Positions 35,574 through 44,766 of a stretch of 64,000 nt of DNA are shown here, one piece after another. Numbering within the stretch: the stretch's first letter is position 1; the number at the start of each line of letters is the position of its first letter. Source of the DNA: an uncultured Ruminiclostridium sp. (lineage in GTDB: Bacteria; Bacillota; Clostridia; Oscillospirales; Ruminococcaceae); the NCBI GenBank assembly GCA_910579265.1, contig CAJTTE010000012.1, forward strand, positions 38,015 to 102,014, read 5' to 3'. The notes beneath the pieces were generated by a model. It searched no databases. It worked only from the letters and a program-made list of their open reading frames with translations, and was not told where the DNA came from. The position numbers and the translations under genes were made by a program.

Positions 35574-36437
35574 ATGAATGCGGTAGAGACAAAAAAATTA
35601 ACTTATAAATACAGCGTGGGAACTCCTTTTGAAACCACGGCCGTAGATAATGTAAGCGTTTCGGTGGAGCTCGGAGAATTCGTCGGCGTTATAGGTCATA
35701 CGGGAAGCGGTAAGTCCACGTTTATACAACATTTAAACGGACTTTTAAAACAAACCTCCGGAGAGGTTTATATAAACGGCAGGAATATCCGGAGCAAGGA
35801 CGTCGATATCAAGGAGATTCGTTTTGAAGCCGGACTCGTATTTCAATATTCGGAATATCAGCTGTTCGAGGAAACGGTTTATAAAGATATTGCATACGGT
35901 CCGAAAAATATGGGGCTTTCCAAGGAAGAAATCGATAAAAGAGTACTTAAGGCCGCCGACGAAATGGGTATCGGCAGGGAACTCCTGGATCGGTCTCCTT
36001 TTGACCTTTCCGGAGGGCAAAAGCGCCGCGTCGCATTGGCGGGGGTAATAGCCATGGAGCCTAAGATACTTATTCTTGATGAGCCCGCCGCCGGACTTGA
36101 TCCGTCAGGAAGGGACAAGGTGCTTGAAAAAATATCGGAATATCATAAAAAATCAGGAACTACCATACTTCTTGTTTCCCACTCTATGGAGGATATAGTC
36201 AAATATGCCGACAAAGTGCTGGTTATGAACAGAGGACAGCTTTTCTGCTATGAAAATACCGATAAGGTGTTTTCTATGGCTAAGGAGCTGCAAATGATAG
36301 GACTTGACGTTCCGCAGATAACCAAGCTTGCTCAGCTGCTCTTTGAAAACGGGATAGACATAGGACAGGATATTTATACGGTTGAAAGAGCAAAGGAAAG
36401 AATAATGAAGATAATAAAAGGAAAGACAAATGCTTAA
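35574..36437 (+). CDS. ecfA2: ECF transporter ATPase EcfA2
   Basis: 287 residues. Walker A VIGHTGSGKSTFIQHLNG, Q-loop FQYSEYQLFEETVYKDIAYGP, signature LSGGQKRRVALAG, Walker B ILILDEPAAGLDPSG, switch VSHSMED. It partners EcfA1 as the second ATPase in the cytoplasmic membrane complex. AAAGGAAACGATAA precedes the ATG. Its last eight bases overlap ecfT. Confidence 0.95.
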   Translation: MNAVETKKLTYKYSVGTPFETTAVDNVSVSVELGEFVGVIGHTGSGKSTFIQHLNGLLKQTSGEVYINGRNIRSKDVDIKEIRFEAGLVFQYSEYQLFEETVYKDIAYGPKNMGLSKEEIDKRVLKAADEMGIGRELLDRSPFDLSGGQKRRVALAGVIAMEPKILILDEPAAGLDPSGRDKVLEKISEYHKKSGTTILLVSHSMEDIVKYADKVLVMNRGQLFCYENTDKVFSMAKELQMIGLDVPQITKLAQLLFENGIDIGQDIYTVERAKERIMKIIKGKTNA

Positions 36438-37239
36438 GGATATAACAATAGGACAGTATTTTCCGGGCAATTCGGTAATTCACCGTATGGACAGCCGATT
36501 TAAAATAGTTCTCGACATCTTGTATGTGGTTATACTGTTTTTGGCAAATAATTTCATCTCCTTAGCGGTAGCCGGAATATTTATTTTTATGGCATACGGA
36601 GTTTCCGAGATAAAGCCCGTAATGATGTTCAAAAGCTTAAAACCCCTTCTTCCTCTTATTTTGTTTACTGCGGCACTTAATCTGTTTTTTGTGAAGGGTA
36701 CGGATGAGCCTCTTGTAAGCTGGTGGATAATAAATATATATCAGGAGGGAATATCTACCGCTGTTTTTATGATTGTACGCATAATTTGTCTTATCGTCGG
36801 AATGTCGCTGCTCACGTATACCACATCTCCGATCGTGCTTACGGACGCAATAGAAAGACTTTTGTCGCCTCTAAAAAAAATAAAGCTTCCCGTTCATGAG
36901 CTTGCTATGATGATGACCATTGCTTTAAGGTTTATTCCCACGCTTATAGAGGAGACCGATAAGATAATGTCGGCACAAAAGGCGAGAGGCGCAGACCTTG
37001 ACACAGGCGGACTTATGAAGAGGGCCAAGGCGCTTGTTCCTATTCTTATACCGCTGTTTGTTTCGGCATTTAAAAGAGCCAATGAACTGGCAATGGCGAT
37101 GGAATGCCGCTGTTACAGGGGAGGAGAAGGACGAACAAAGCTAAGGCAGCTTAAGGCTCAGCCGATCGATTATATAATATCATTGCTTATGATCACGGTA
37201 TTGGGATTTGTTATTGTTGATAATATAGTGTTTGTATGA
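36430..37239 (+). CDS. ecfT: ECF transporter transmembrane subunit EcfT
   Basis: 269 residues, five to six spans. Coupling motifs are seen near the C-terminal half: AQKARGADLDTGGLMKRAKAL and MECRCYRGGEGRTKLR, each with the Ala/Cys-Arg-Gly-type coupling helix ends that dock on the ATPases. N-terminus QYFPGNSVIHRMDSRFKIV is typical of the family. Translationally coupled to ecfA2 (8-base overlap) and to truA (4-base overlap). Confidence 0.95.
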   Translation: MLKDITIGQYFPGNSVIHRMDSRFKIVLDILYVVILFLANNFISLAVAGIFIFMAYGVSEIKPVMMFKSLKPLLPLILFTAALNLFFVKGTDEPLVSWWIINIYQEGISTAVFMIVRIICLIVGMSLLTYTTSPIVLTDAIERLLSPLKKIKLPVHELAMMMTIALRFIPTLIEETDKIMSAQKARGADLDTGGLMKRAKALVPILIPLFVSAFKRANELAMAMECRCYRGGEGRTKLRQLKAQPIDYIISLLMITVLGFVIVDNIVFV

Positions 37240-37985
37240 GAAATCTAAAATTTATTATTTCGTATAAGGGAACGGCTTATAACGGTTATCAGAGCCAACC
37301 GGGAGGAAATACGATTCAGGATACGGTAGAAAAAGTTCTGAGGAGCCTATTGAATCAAAGTGTTACGATTAACGGATGCTCAAGAACCGATGCAGGCGTT
37401 CATGCTATTGAATTTGTCTTTAATGTCAAATACGACGAGGTTTTAAGCAGCATAGGAACCGACGGACTTATCCGCGGTATGAACGGACTGCTGCCTTCGG
37501 ATATTTCTGTGGTGGGATGCGAATATGTATCCGATGCGTTTCACGCCCGTTTCGATGCAAAAGGCAAGGAATACCTTTATATCGTGGATTGTTCAAGGGT
37601 GCGCAATGTTTTTTCACAGGGGCTGGCATTAAGTTATCCTTATGAGCTTAATATAGAAAAAATGACGGAAGCAGCGGAGATCATAAAAGGTAAGCATGAT
37701 TTTGCCGCATTCTGCAAAGCGGAGGCTAAAGAGCATCTTAAGTCCACCGTCAGAACAGTTTATGATATAAGGATCGAAAAGGAAGGCGGCTTTATACGGT
37801 TTTATATAAGCGGAGACGGATTTCTTCACAATATGGTAAGAATAATTGTTGGGACGCTTATATTTGTCAGCGAAGGTAAAAGAAGCCTTGATGATGTTAA
37901 ATCCGCAGTTAAGGACGGTAAAAGGGATATGGCGGGAAAGACATTGGAACCCTGTGGATTGTATTTAAATAAAGTGTTTTATTGA
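37236..37985 (+). CDS. truA: tRNA pseudouridine(38-40) synthase TruA
   Basis: 249 residues, usual length. Converts U38-40 of the anticodon arm to pseudouridine. Seen: FIISYKGTAYNGYQSQPGGNTIQDTVE, the catalytic Asp in GCSRTDAGVHAIEFVF near 50, and FHARFDAKGKEYLY and GDGFLHNMVRIIVGTL. It overlaps ecfT by four bases (ATGA), the standard Firmicute arrangement ecfA1-ecfA2-ecfT-truA. Confidence 0.96.
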   Translation: MRNLKFIISYKGTAYNGYQSQPGGNTIQDTVEKVLRSLLNQSVTINGCSRTDAGVHAIEFVFNVKYDEVLSSIGTDGLIRGMNGLLPSDISVVGCEYVSDAFHARFDAKGKEYLYIVDCSRVRNVFSQGLALSYPYELNIEKMTEAAEIIKGKHDFAAFCKAEAKEHLKSTVRTVYDIRIEKEGGFIRFYISGDGFLHNMVRIIVGTLIFVSEGKRSLDDVKSAVKDGKRDMAGKTLEPCGLYLNKVFY

Positions 37986-38099
37986 CTGATCGACCGTTTT
38001 TTATGAATTCCGATATGCAACGGTTTTGCGCAAGATCATTTATTTAGACGGTGACGATATCAGATCATATTCTGAGAAAATAAAAAACCTCAAATATAA

Positions 38100-38249
38100 T
38101 TGCGTTTTGTTTACGGATATAATCCGGTTAAGGACAAGCGGATCGGGCTTTTTTCGTCAGTCCCGGCGATCGGGTCGCCGTTAAAAATAGAGCGTATGGA
38201 GGACGGAAATTATTTAAAGGAAGCGTATTTCGCAAAAGCACAGCTATAA
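38100..38249 (+). pseudogene. Possible C-terminal gene remnant (49 codons)
   Basis: A frame open from TTG 38100 reads LRFVYGYNPVKDKRIGLFSS and ends EDGNYLKEAYFAKAQL. Codon use looks like that of the neighbours, but no ribosome site precedes it and the frame upstream is closed by TAA. The rest of 37986-38401 shows no gene. Not recognised. Confidence 0.3.
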
Positions 38250-38401
38250 TTTGATCAAGAGCAAGGCTTTATGATAACCAGTAAATAAAAACCCGATAAT
38301 GTTTTTTAAAAATACGCATATTTATTTTATACAAATATGCTTTTTCTGATATAGCAGAATTGATACGGATCTATGAAAAGTACAGACGAAAGGAGACATT
38401 G

Positions 38402-39583
38402 ATGGCTGAAAACGATAAAACAAGCGATAAAACCAAGACGTCTGATCTGGTTGAATACAGAAAAAAAAGAAAGCAGAGAAAACTGCTTACAAAGCTTATT
38501 GTTGTCGCGGCGGTATTCGTTCTGGCACTATTGGTCGCAGCTAATTTTAATGCCATTATAGAGCCGTTAAGAGGTATAGCTTCCCGAATCGATACCAAGA
38601 CCTCGGATGAGATAGGATTTCCTATAAAGCTTTCCGGCAGCGCTTCTTATTCTTTTGACAGCTTTGGAGATAATTTTTCTCTTCTGACTGATACATATCT
38701 GTATACCTACGGTATGAACGGCGGACAAAATTATGCAGTGCGTCATAGTTATTCAAAGCCTGTACAATGTACAAATTCAAGGCGTATACTTTTATATGAC
38801 AAGGATTATAACAGTTTTTCGCTTTATAATAAAACAAGACTTATTTACAGCAATACAGTGGAGGATAAAATTGTTTTTGCTTCACTCGGGGGCAACGATT
38901 CGGCGGCAGTCGTAACAAACTCCGACAGATATTCAAATATAATATATGTGTATGACGGAAACGGAAAATGGAGATATACAAGAAAGTATATTGATGAAAA
39001 TGTAATGAATGTTCAGTTTTCTTCGGAGGGCAGGTATATTTATGTATCCACACTTGGAGTTGAAAACGGGGAAATATATTCATCGGTTTATAAATATGAT
39101 ATAACCGGGGAAAATGACGCTATATGGAGCTATAAGCTCACCCGTTCCTCAATCCCGGTCAAAATGTTTGTAAAAAGCGGAAGGGTTTGCGTCTTGTATG
39201 ATAATTACGGGGTTTCCTTAAACGAAGCGGACGGATCGATCACAGGAGAAAAGGAATTTTCGGGTACAGTCCAGTGTTGTGATAATTCCGATTCCGTAAT
39301 CGGTGTAATATATCTTGACACATCATCAAATAAAAAGGTACTTCTTTCTTTAAGCTATGAAATGGAAGTAAAAGCAAGTAAAGCCATAGGATCAAGTATC
39401 AACCGTATCGTTGCGGACGGAGGAGTAATATACACCGTTCAATCCGATATGTTGTTGGGTTATGATCAGGAAATGAATACAGTAACCGAAAAACAACTTT
39501 CCGAGGAGTATGCTTCTTTCATTAAAATAGGAAAATCCGTTTTGCTCTTGGGCTATAACAGCGTTGACATAGAGAAAATATAA
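38402..39583 (+). CDS. Single-span membrane protein, DUF5711-like
   Basis: 393 residues from ATG 38402, 6 bases after AAAGGAGA. A basic cytoplasmic start (EYRKKRKQRKLLTK), one membrane span (LIVVAAVFVLALLVAANF) and a large outside part made of repeated beta units (LYTYGMNGGQNYAVRHSYSKP, NIIYVYDGNGKWRYTRKYI) like a beta-propeller. The layout fits DUF5711 proteins of clostridia. Often found near CvpA and Clp genes; the role is unknown. The next gene is 69 bases on. Confidence 0.75.
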   Translation: MAENDKTSDKTKTSDLVEYRKKRKQRKLLTKLIVVAAVFVLALLVAANFNAIIEPLRGIASRIDTKTSDEIGFPIKLSGSASYSFDSFGDNFSLLTDTYLYTYGMNGGQNYAVRHSYSKPVQCTNSRRILLYDKDYNSFSLYNKTRLIYSNTVEDKIVFASLGGNDSAAVVTNSDRYSNIIYVYDGNGKWRYTRKYIDENVMNVQFSSEGRYIYVSTLGVENGEIYSSVYKYDITGENDAIWSYKLTRSSIPVKMFVKSGRVCVLYDNYGVSLNEADGSITGEKEFSGTVQCCDNSDSVIGVIYLDTSSNKKVLLSLSYEMEVKASKAIGSSINRIVADGGVIYTVQSDMLLGYDQEMNTVTEKQLSEEYASFIKIGKSVLLLGYNSVDIEKI

Positions 39584-39652
39584 GACTGTATCAGCTGAAA
39601 AAGGTTCAGATGCGGCTGACACCGGTACAAAAGAAAAGGAATGGTTTTATTC

Positions 39653-40690
39653 ATGGGTACACAATTTTTTTGGTTTTTTGACGTGGCGGTAATAGCCTTG
39701 CTGCTTGTGTTTTTCTTTAAGGGGATTCACAAAGGGTTAGTATCCATACTAATCAGTTTTCTGGCTATGGTAGCGGCGTTTGTCATTGCGCTTCCCTTAA
39801 GCGGAGTAATTGCCGATTCGATTTATAATAATATGGTCAGGGACGCCGTGTCGGACGAGGTAAATAATCAAATAAGCAGCGTAGTTAAGGATACGGTAAT
39901 AGGACAATTAAACACGGTGGATATGAGCAGGGCTAAGATAAACGGCAAGGCTCTGTCGGAGATCAATACCACCGCCGACAGCACGGGTAAAATAACTCTC
40001 GATCTTTCAAGGCTCGATCTCAGTGATACGGGAATGGATAAAATAGACCTTACAGCCTTCGGGATATCCGAAAGCTTTGATTATACCTCGGTCAATCTGG
40101 GCAGCGTCGAAATATCCGCTTCGGACAGAGAGGAATACGGAGTTGAAAAAACGGTCCTTGCATTGGTTTTATCAGATAATATTTCGAGGGGCACCGCTTT
40201 CGGATCAATAAGCAACGCAGTTGAGAAAATGGCCGCATCCCTTCCGTCATTTATGTCCGGGGTATCGGAATCCGTTACGTCAGGAGACAAAAATATAATA
40301 AAGGATATTGTTATCAGTATTCTTGACGCGGATACCGACGATTTTGCAGGAGCAATTACGGATAATATTGTTAAACCCGTTGTTCTTGTACCAATGAGGG
40401 CATTGATTTTTTTGATTTTGTTTGTTATAATATTGATCGTACTTGGACTGGCAGCCAAGCTTATGAAAGGAATCAATAAAATCCCTCTTATCGGAGGCGT
40501 CAACAAAATTCTTGGAGCGGCAGCCGGATTGATCCAGGGCGCGGTTGTAATATTTCTTATTTGTATTTTCATTCAGGTCGTCATTGCGCTTTCGGGCAAT
40601 GAGCTTATTTTCCTTAACACCATGACTATTGATGAAACCTTCATATTCAAAAAGATATATAATTTTGAATTTCTTGACTTGATTTCTTAA
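39653..40690 (+). CDS. CvpA-like membrane protein
   Basis: 345 residues from ATG 39653 (an ATG at 39641 abuts AAAGGA and is too close). Two N-terminal spans (VAVIALLLVFFFKGIHKGLVSILISFLAMVAAFVIALPLSG) match the CvpA/colicin V production start, with the Gly-rich turn GIHKGL. A long extracellular segment rich in Ser/Asp follows, then two more spans (PMRALIFLILFVIILIVLGLAAKL; AGLIQGAVVIFLICIFIQVV). Role of the family in clostridia is unclear; links to envelope homeostasis are inferred. Confidence 0.8.
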   Translation: MGTQFFWFFDVAVIALLLVFFFKGIHKGLVSILISFLAMVAAFVIALPLSGVIADSIYNNMVRDAVSDEVNNQISSVVKDTVIGQLNTVDMSRAKINGKALSEINTTADSTGKITLDLSRLDLSDTGMDKIDLTAFGISESFDYTSVNLGSVEISASDREEYGVEKTVLALVLSDNISRGTAFGSISNAVEKMAASLPSFMSGVSESVTSGDKNIIKDIVISILDADTDDFAGAITDNIVKPVVLVPMRALIFLILFVIILIVLGLAAKLMKGINKIPLIGGVNKILGAAAGLIQGAVVIFLICIFIQVVIALSGNELIFLNTMTIDETFIFKKIYNFEFLDLIS

Positions 40691-40715
40691 AACGGATTAA
40701 AGGAGGCAAAATGCT

Positions 40716-43064
40716 ATGATGATGTGCGGACGGTGCAAGAAACGCCCTGCCGTTGTGTTTATTACTACAATGCAGGGCAATGAAAAGCACAATGAGGGTC
40801 TGTGTCTTAAATGCGCCAAGGAGATGAATGTTCCTCAGGTAAGCGAGTATATAAAACAGCTTGGTATTTCTGAGGAAGATCTGGAGAATGAGATGGAGAT
40901 GCTTTTCGGGAGCGATGAATTTCAGTCGTTGCTCGAAGCGGAGGAGGAAGAGGAGGACGAGGGCGACATTGAGGATGTGGACGGGTTTAAAAGCGGCGGC
41001 GCAAGCACCATGCCTCCTTTTTGGAGAGGACTTTTCGAGGGAACCTCGATCAATGCATCCGATCAGTTAAAGAATGAATCGGAAGCGGATAAAAAGAGCG
41101 AGAAGGTAAAAAAAGAAAAGAAAGAAAAAAATATCGAAAAATCAGGCAAGAAGCGCAAGTTTTTAGATACGTTCTGTACAAATCTTACGGCAAAGGCCAA
41201 AAGAGGAGAGCTTGACAGAATTATAGGACGTGAAAAGGAAATCTACCGCGTTACTCAGATACTTTCACGCAGAACCAAAAACAATCCGTGTCTTATCGGC
41301 GAGCCGGGCGTAGGTAAAACCGCAATTGCCGAAGGGATAGCGCAGAAGCTTGTAGCGGGGGATGTTCCTTTCAGGCTAAGAGGAAAGGAGCTTTATCTTC
41401 TCGATCTGACGGCTCTTGTTGCGGGGACCCAGTTCAGAGGTCAGTTTGAGAGCCGTGTCAAATCCCTGATAGAAGAAATAAAGAATGCCGGAAATATATT
41501 GCTGTTCATTGACGAGGTACACACGCTTGTAGGTACAGGAGACAGCAGCGAAGGCTCCATGAATGCGGCCAATATGTTTAAGCCAGCGCTCTCGAGGGGC
41601 GAATTGCAGGTCATCGGTGCGACGACATTTGACGAATACCGTAAGCATATTGAAAAGGACAGCGCTCTCGAGAGACGTTTTCAGCCGGTTACGGTAAACG
41701 AACCCAGTATTGAGGATACGGTTCAGCTTCTTAAGGGTATTAAAAGCTATTATGAGGAGCATCATGCAATCCATGTTTCAGATGATATACTGCGGTCCTG
41801 CGCATTGCTCTCGGAGCGTTATATCACCGACAGATATCTGCCGGATAAGGCTATCGACCTTCTGGACGAATCAGCTGCGTGTGCAAGTATAAAAAGCACC
41901 GACCTTGCTGAATATGAAGGACTTAAGATAGAAAATAAAAATCTTGAGAGAGAATTAACCGAGCTTTCGGCAGAAACGGAAAATATCGACTATGAGCGTA
42001 TAGCGGAAATAAAAACCGGAATTTCAAAAAATGAAATACGAATAAAGGAGCTTGAGCCGCTTGTAACGCAGATACATGTTACCGAGGAGGATGTTTCAAA
42101 AGTAATTGAGCTTTGGACAGGTATTCCCGCGAGCAAGATAATGGAAAATGAATTTAAAAAAATCACTAAGCTTGAGGACGTGTTAAAAAGTCGTGTTATC
42201 GGGCAGGATAACGCCTGCGAGCTGGTTGCTTCGGCTATTAAGCGCACAAGGGTTCAGCTGTCAGCCCGCCGCCGTCCCGCTTCCTTTATTTTCGTAGGTC
42301 CTACCGGAGTTGGTAAAACCGAGCTTGTCCGCGTATTGGCAGAAGAAATGTTTGATACCGTTGATCCGCTTATAAGGCTTGATATGAGCGAATATATGGA
42401 AAAATACAGCGTAAGCAAGATAATCGGTTCTCCTCCGGGATATATAGGATACGACGAGGCCGGACAGCTTACGGAAAAGGTTCGCAGAAAGCCTTATTCG
42501 GTCATTCTTTTTGACGAGATAGAAAAGGCGCATCCCGATGTTATGAACATTCTGCTTCAAATTCTTGACGAGGGAAAGGTAACCGATTCTCACGGCAGAA
42601 CGGTAAGCTTTGAAAATACGGTTATAGCTATGACCTCCAACGCAGGGTCGTCAAACACCTCTTCAGGCGGTCTCGGCTTTGGAAAATCCGAGGGAGATAT
42701 TTCAAAGGAACGGGCCATGAACGCACTTAAGGAATTTCTGCGTCCGGAATTTTTAGGCCGTATTGACGAAATAGTTGTGTTTAATCCTCTTACCGAGGAA
42801 AATTATGTTAAGATAGCAAAGCTCATGCTTGAGGAAATGAAAACCGCTCTTTCGGAAAAGAATATCGAGCTTAAGATCACCGAAGCTGCATATAAGACCA
42901 TTGCATCCAAGGCCTTTGGCGGCAAGTACGGCGGGCGTGATATCCGACGCGTAATCCGCCGAGAGCTGGAGGATAAGGTGGCTAATCTGGTCATTTCCAA
43001 GGGCGAAGGCGGAATTTCCGAGGTGAACGTTTCCTCTAAGACGGGAGAGTTAGTGGTTTCCTGA
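40716..43064 (+). CDS. ClpE-like AAA+ unfoldase with N-terminal zinc finger
   Basis: 782 residues. It starts with a C4 zinc finger (Cys 4, 7, 30, 33: MCGRCKKR ... GLCLKCAKE) in place of the Clp-N domain, then an acidic region and a Lys/Glu-rich linker. Two AAA+ modules follow: Walker A LIGEPGVGKTAIAEG near 193-206 with ILLFIDEVHTLVG, a middle coiled coil, and a second Walker A VGPTGVGKTELV with VILFDEIEKAHPD. The loop GGLGFGK after the second sensor is the likely ClpP contact (LGF tripeptide), so it should feed ClpP. AGGAGG lies 9 bases before the ATG. It overlaps the next gene by one base. Confidence 0.9.
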   Translation: MMMCGRCKKRPAVVFITTMQGNEKHNEGLCLKCAKEMNVPQVSEYIKQLGISEEDLENEMEMLFGSDEFQSLLEAEEEEEDEGDIEDVDGFKSGGASTMPPFWRGLFEGTSINASDQLKNESEADKKSEKVKKEKKEKNIEKSGKKRKFLDTFCTNLTAKAKRGELDRIIGREKEIYRVTQILSRRTKNNPCLIGEPGVGKTAIAEGIAQKLVAGDVPFRLRGKELYLLDLTALVAGTQFRGQFESRVKSLIEEIKNAGNILLFIDEVHTLVGTGDSSEGSMNAANMFKPALSRGELQVIGATTFDEYRKHIEKDSALERRFQPVTVNEPSIEDTVQLLKGIKSYYEEHHAIHVSDDILRSCALLSERYITDRYLPDKAIDLLDESAACASIKSTDLAEYEGLKIENKNLERELTELSAETENIDYERIAEIKTGISKNEIRIKELEPLVTQIHVTEEDVSKVIELWTGIPASKIMENEFKKITKLEDVLKSRVIGQDNACELVASAIKRTRVQLSARRRPASFIFVGPTGVGKTELVRVLAEEMFDTVDPLIRLDMSEYMEKYSVSKIIGSPPGYIGYDEAGQLTEKVRRKPYSVILFDEIEKAHPDVMNILLQILDEGKVTDSHGRTVSFENTVIAMTSNAGSSNTSSGGLGFGKSEGDISKERAMNALKEFLRPEFLGRIDEIVVFNPLTEENYVKIAKLMLEEMKTALSEKNIELKITEAAYKTIASKAFGGKYGGRDIRRVIRRELEDKVANLVISKGEGGISEVNVSSKTGELVVS

Positions 43065-43753
43065 TGAAAACAGCAGTTATTACAGGGGGAAGCGGAGCAA
43101 TAGGCAGCGGGCTCGTAGCGGAGTTCGCAGGAGACTACCGGGTCGTATTTACCTATTTGCGCAATAAGGAAAAGGCAGATAAGATCGTTTCAAGGTACGG
43201 GGCAGAGGCTGTTTTATGTGATCATACCAAGGGTGCGGATATAAACAGGCTGATTAAATTGGCCGGCAGCTGTGATTTGCTGATAAATAATGCGGGGATA
43301 AGCAGTTTTGGGTTGTTTACGGATATTACGGACGATGAGCTTGACAGAGTCATCGATGCTGATCTTCTGGGGGCAATGAAGGTGACCAAAGCATTTTTGC
43401 CTTTAATGATAAGCAGAAAAAAAGGCTGTATCGTCAATATTTCTTCTATATGGGGAGTATGCGGAGGATCATGCGAGGTGGCTTATTCGGCGGCTAAGGC
43501 GGGACTTATCGGATTTACCAAGGCCTTGTCCAAGGAAGCGGGCGCTTCGGGAATAAGAGTAAATTGTATAGCTCCCGGTCTTATAGAAAGCAAAATGAAC
43601 TCACATTTATCCGAGGAGGAGATCGGAGAATTTACCGAGAACACCTCCCTGGGCATGGTAGGAAGGCCTGCCGATGTTGCAAGGGCTGCAAGGTATTTGG
43701 CGGAAGCGGAGTTTGTAACAGGGCAGGTGTTGGGTGTTGACGGAGGATTTTGA
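43064..43753 (+). CDS. SDR reductase, EF-P 5-aminopentanone reductase type (YmfI-like)
   Basis: 229 residues. Short-chain dehydrogenase: nucleotide loop ITGGSGAIGSGL, NNAGIS, catalytic Ser in VNISSIWG near 126, Tyr-xxx-Lys in VAYSAAKAG, and the end GQVLGVDGGF. SIWGVCGGSCEVAYSAAKAGLIGFTKALSKE is the segment I recall from the subgroup that reduces the 5-aminopentanone group on elongation factor P in Firmicutes; 3-oxoacyl-ACP reductase is the alternative. The ATG overlaps the clpE-like stop (TGATG), so the two are coupled. Confidence 0.75.
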   Translation: MKTAVITGGSGAIGSGLVAEFAGDYRVVFTYLRNKEKADKIVSRYGAEAVLCDHTKGADINRLIKLAGSCDLLINNAGISSFGLFTDITDDELDRVIDADLLGAMKVTKAFLPLMISRKKGCIVNISSIWGVCGGSCEVAYSAAKAGLIGFTKALSKEAGASGIRVNCIAPGLIESKMNSHLSEEEIGEFTENTSLGMVGRPADVARAARYLAEAEFVTGQVLGVDGGF

Positions 43754-43792
43754 CGGCTGTTTTTTTGATTCGCTTGTTTAATGGTGCGGTTT

Positions 43793-44212
43793 ATGATCGA
43801 TGCAAAAATTGAGGAAATGTTTATAAAGCAGTTTGTAAAAAAGAGATTCAGACAGAGACTTCTTTTTGAGCTGCATGGGAAAAAGCGGCGAGACGGAATG
43901 AGCCGCTTTTGTCATAATGCCGTAAATTTGTTTCTCGAAAATACCATAGTTGTCGATGGGAGAATATGTAAAGAAGACATTAAAAGACATCTTTCGAAAA
44001 AATTAACAGGCAAGCAATGCTATATTATGGCGTACAATGAAAGCTTGGACGGTATCTTATGCCAATTTGAAGCGGCGCTTGATCTTGTTTTGGGAAACGG
44101 GATGGCGGCGATTATTATTTTTGACGGCTTTGCCGTTATAGAGACGGAGCAGTGTTCCGGATGCCCGGATAGATTTGTTTTATGTACTTCAAATCCTTAT
44201 AAAACATTATAA
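43793..44212 (+). CDS. Conserved hypothetical protein
   Basis: 139 residues from ATG 43793 (an in-frame ATG-like start at 43781 is no better supported; both ribosome sites are weak). It reads DAKIEEMFIKQFVKKRFRQRLLFELHGKKRRDGMSRFCHNAVNLF, then a variable middle and MAYNESLDGILCQFEAALDLVLGNGMAAIIIFDGFAVIETEQ. I have the impression of a recurring clostridial family, soluble, function unknown. Two C-terminal Cys (QCSGCPD). Confidence 0.6.
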   Translation: MIDAKIEEMFIKQFVKKRFRQRLLFELHGKKRRDGMSRFCHNAVNLFLENTIVVDGRICKEDIKRHLSKKLTGKQCYIMAYNESLDGILCQFEAALDLVLGNGMAAIIIFDGFAVIETEQCSGCPDRFVLCTSNPYKTL

Positions 44213-44283
44213 TCAGAGGTAATCGTAATAAATAACAAGGGTTTTGAACTAACATAGTTGTTTTGTCCGGTTTTCAGAGACCA

Positions 44284-44329
44284 ATCAAGGCATCACGCTC
44301 ATTTTTTGAGTATGATGCCTTGATTTTAT
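44284..44329. terminator. Bidirectional terminator-like hairpin
   Basis: atcaaggcatca pairs with tgatgccttgat across an AT-rich loop, with T-rich flanks on both sides. It lies after the hypothetical gene and before a MITE copy. Confidence 0.65.
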
Positions 44330-44350
44330 GGTATAAATTAAAAAATCTAT

Positions 44351-44514
44351 TTATTGCTCCACCAAGTAATTCTTGAATTTTTCTGCTTGCCCGGCTGCCT
44401 AAATACTTCGTCAGAAGCCCTTGAAATATGCGCATATTCCTGCGGCCTTCTTCCTTGTCTTTTGACAGCCTTTCGGCGCACAGATTCTTCAAGAGTTACT
44501 CGGTGGAGCAATAA
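44351..44514. repeat. MITE-like repeat, family A, copy 2
   Basis: Perfect 13-base terminal inverted repeats ttattgctccacc and ggtggagcaataa bound 164 bases. The interior matches 968-1120 at roughly 93 percent by eye. The minus strand again keeps an open frame (NMRIFQGLLTKYLGSRASRK), so the pair may descend from a coding segment. Confidence 0.75.
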
Positions 44515-44766
44515 TACTAATCTTTGGTCAATATATAGACAAATAATATGGATGGCCAAAAATTAGTGCTTTGGGTGCAACTTTAATCAAGTCTACAGCT
44601 TGATCAAAGATCGGCATAACAAGTGTTTTTGAATTCATTTAATCAGACAGATGATTATCTATAAATTGATTAACGGTAAATCTAGTCCGTTTTTTCTGAA
44701 AAAACCTTAAAACAGGACTTGTTTTCTACAGCTTTGTTTTAATGACAGGAGGTGTTGAATTATATT
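44515..44766. other. Intergenic, no gene seen
   Basis: AT-rich. Contains a small hairpin (tcaagtctacagcttga near 44588). Nothing else recognised. Confidence 0.4.

Noticed and set aside
43778..43990. A 70-codon minus-strand frame opposite the hypothetical at 43793
   Set aside because: Shadow frame; no ribosome site and low-complexity composition.
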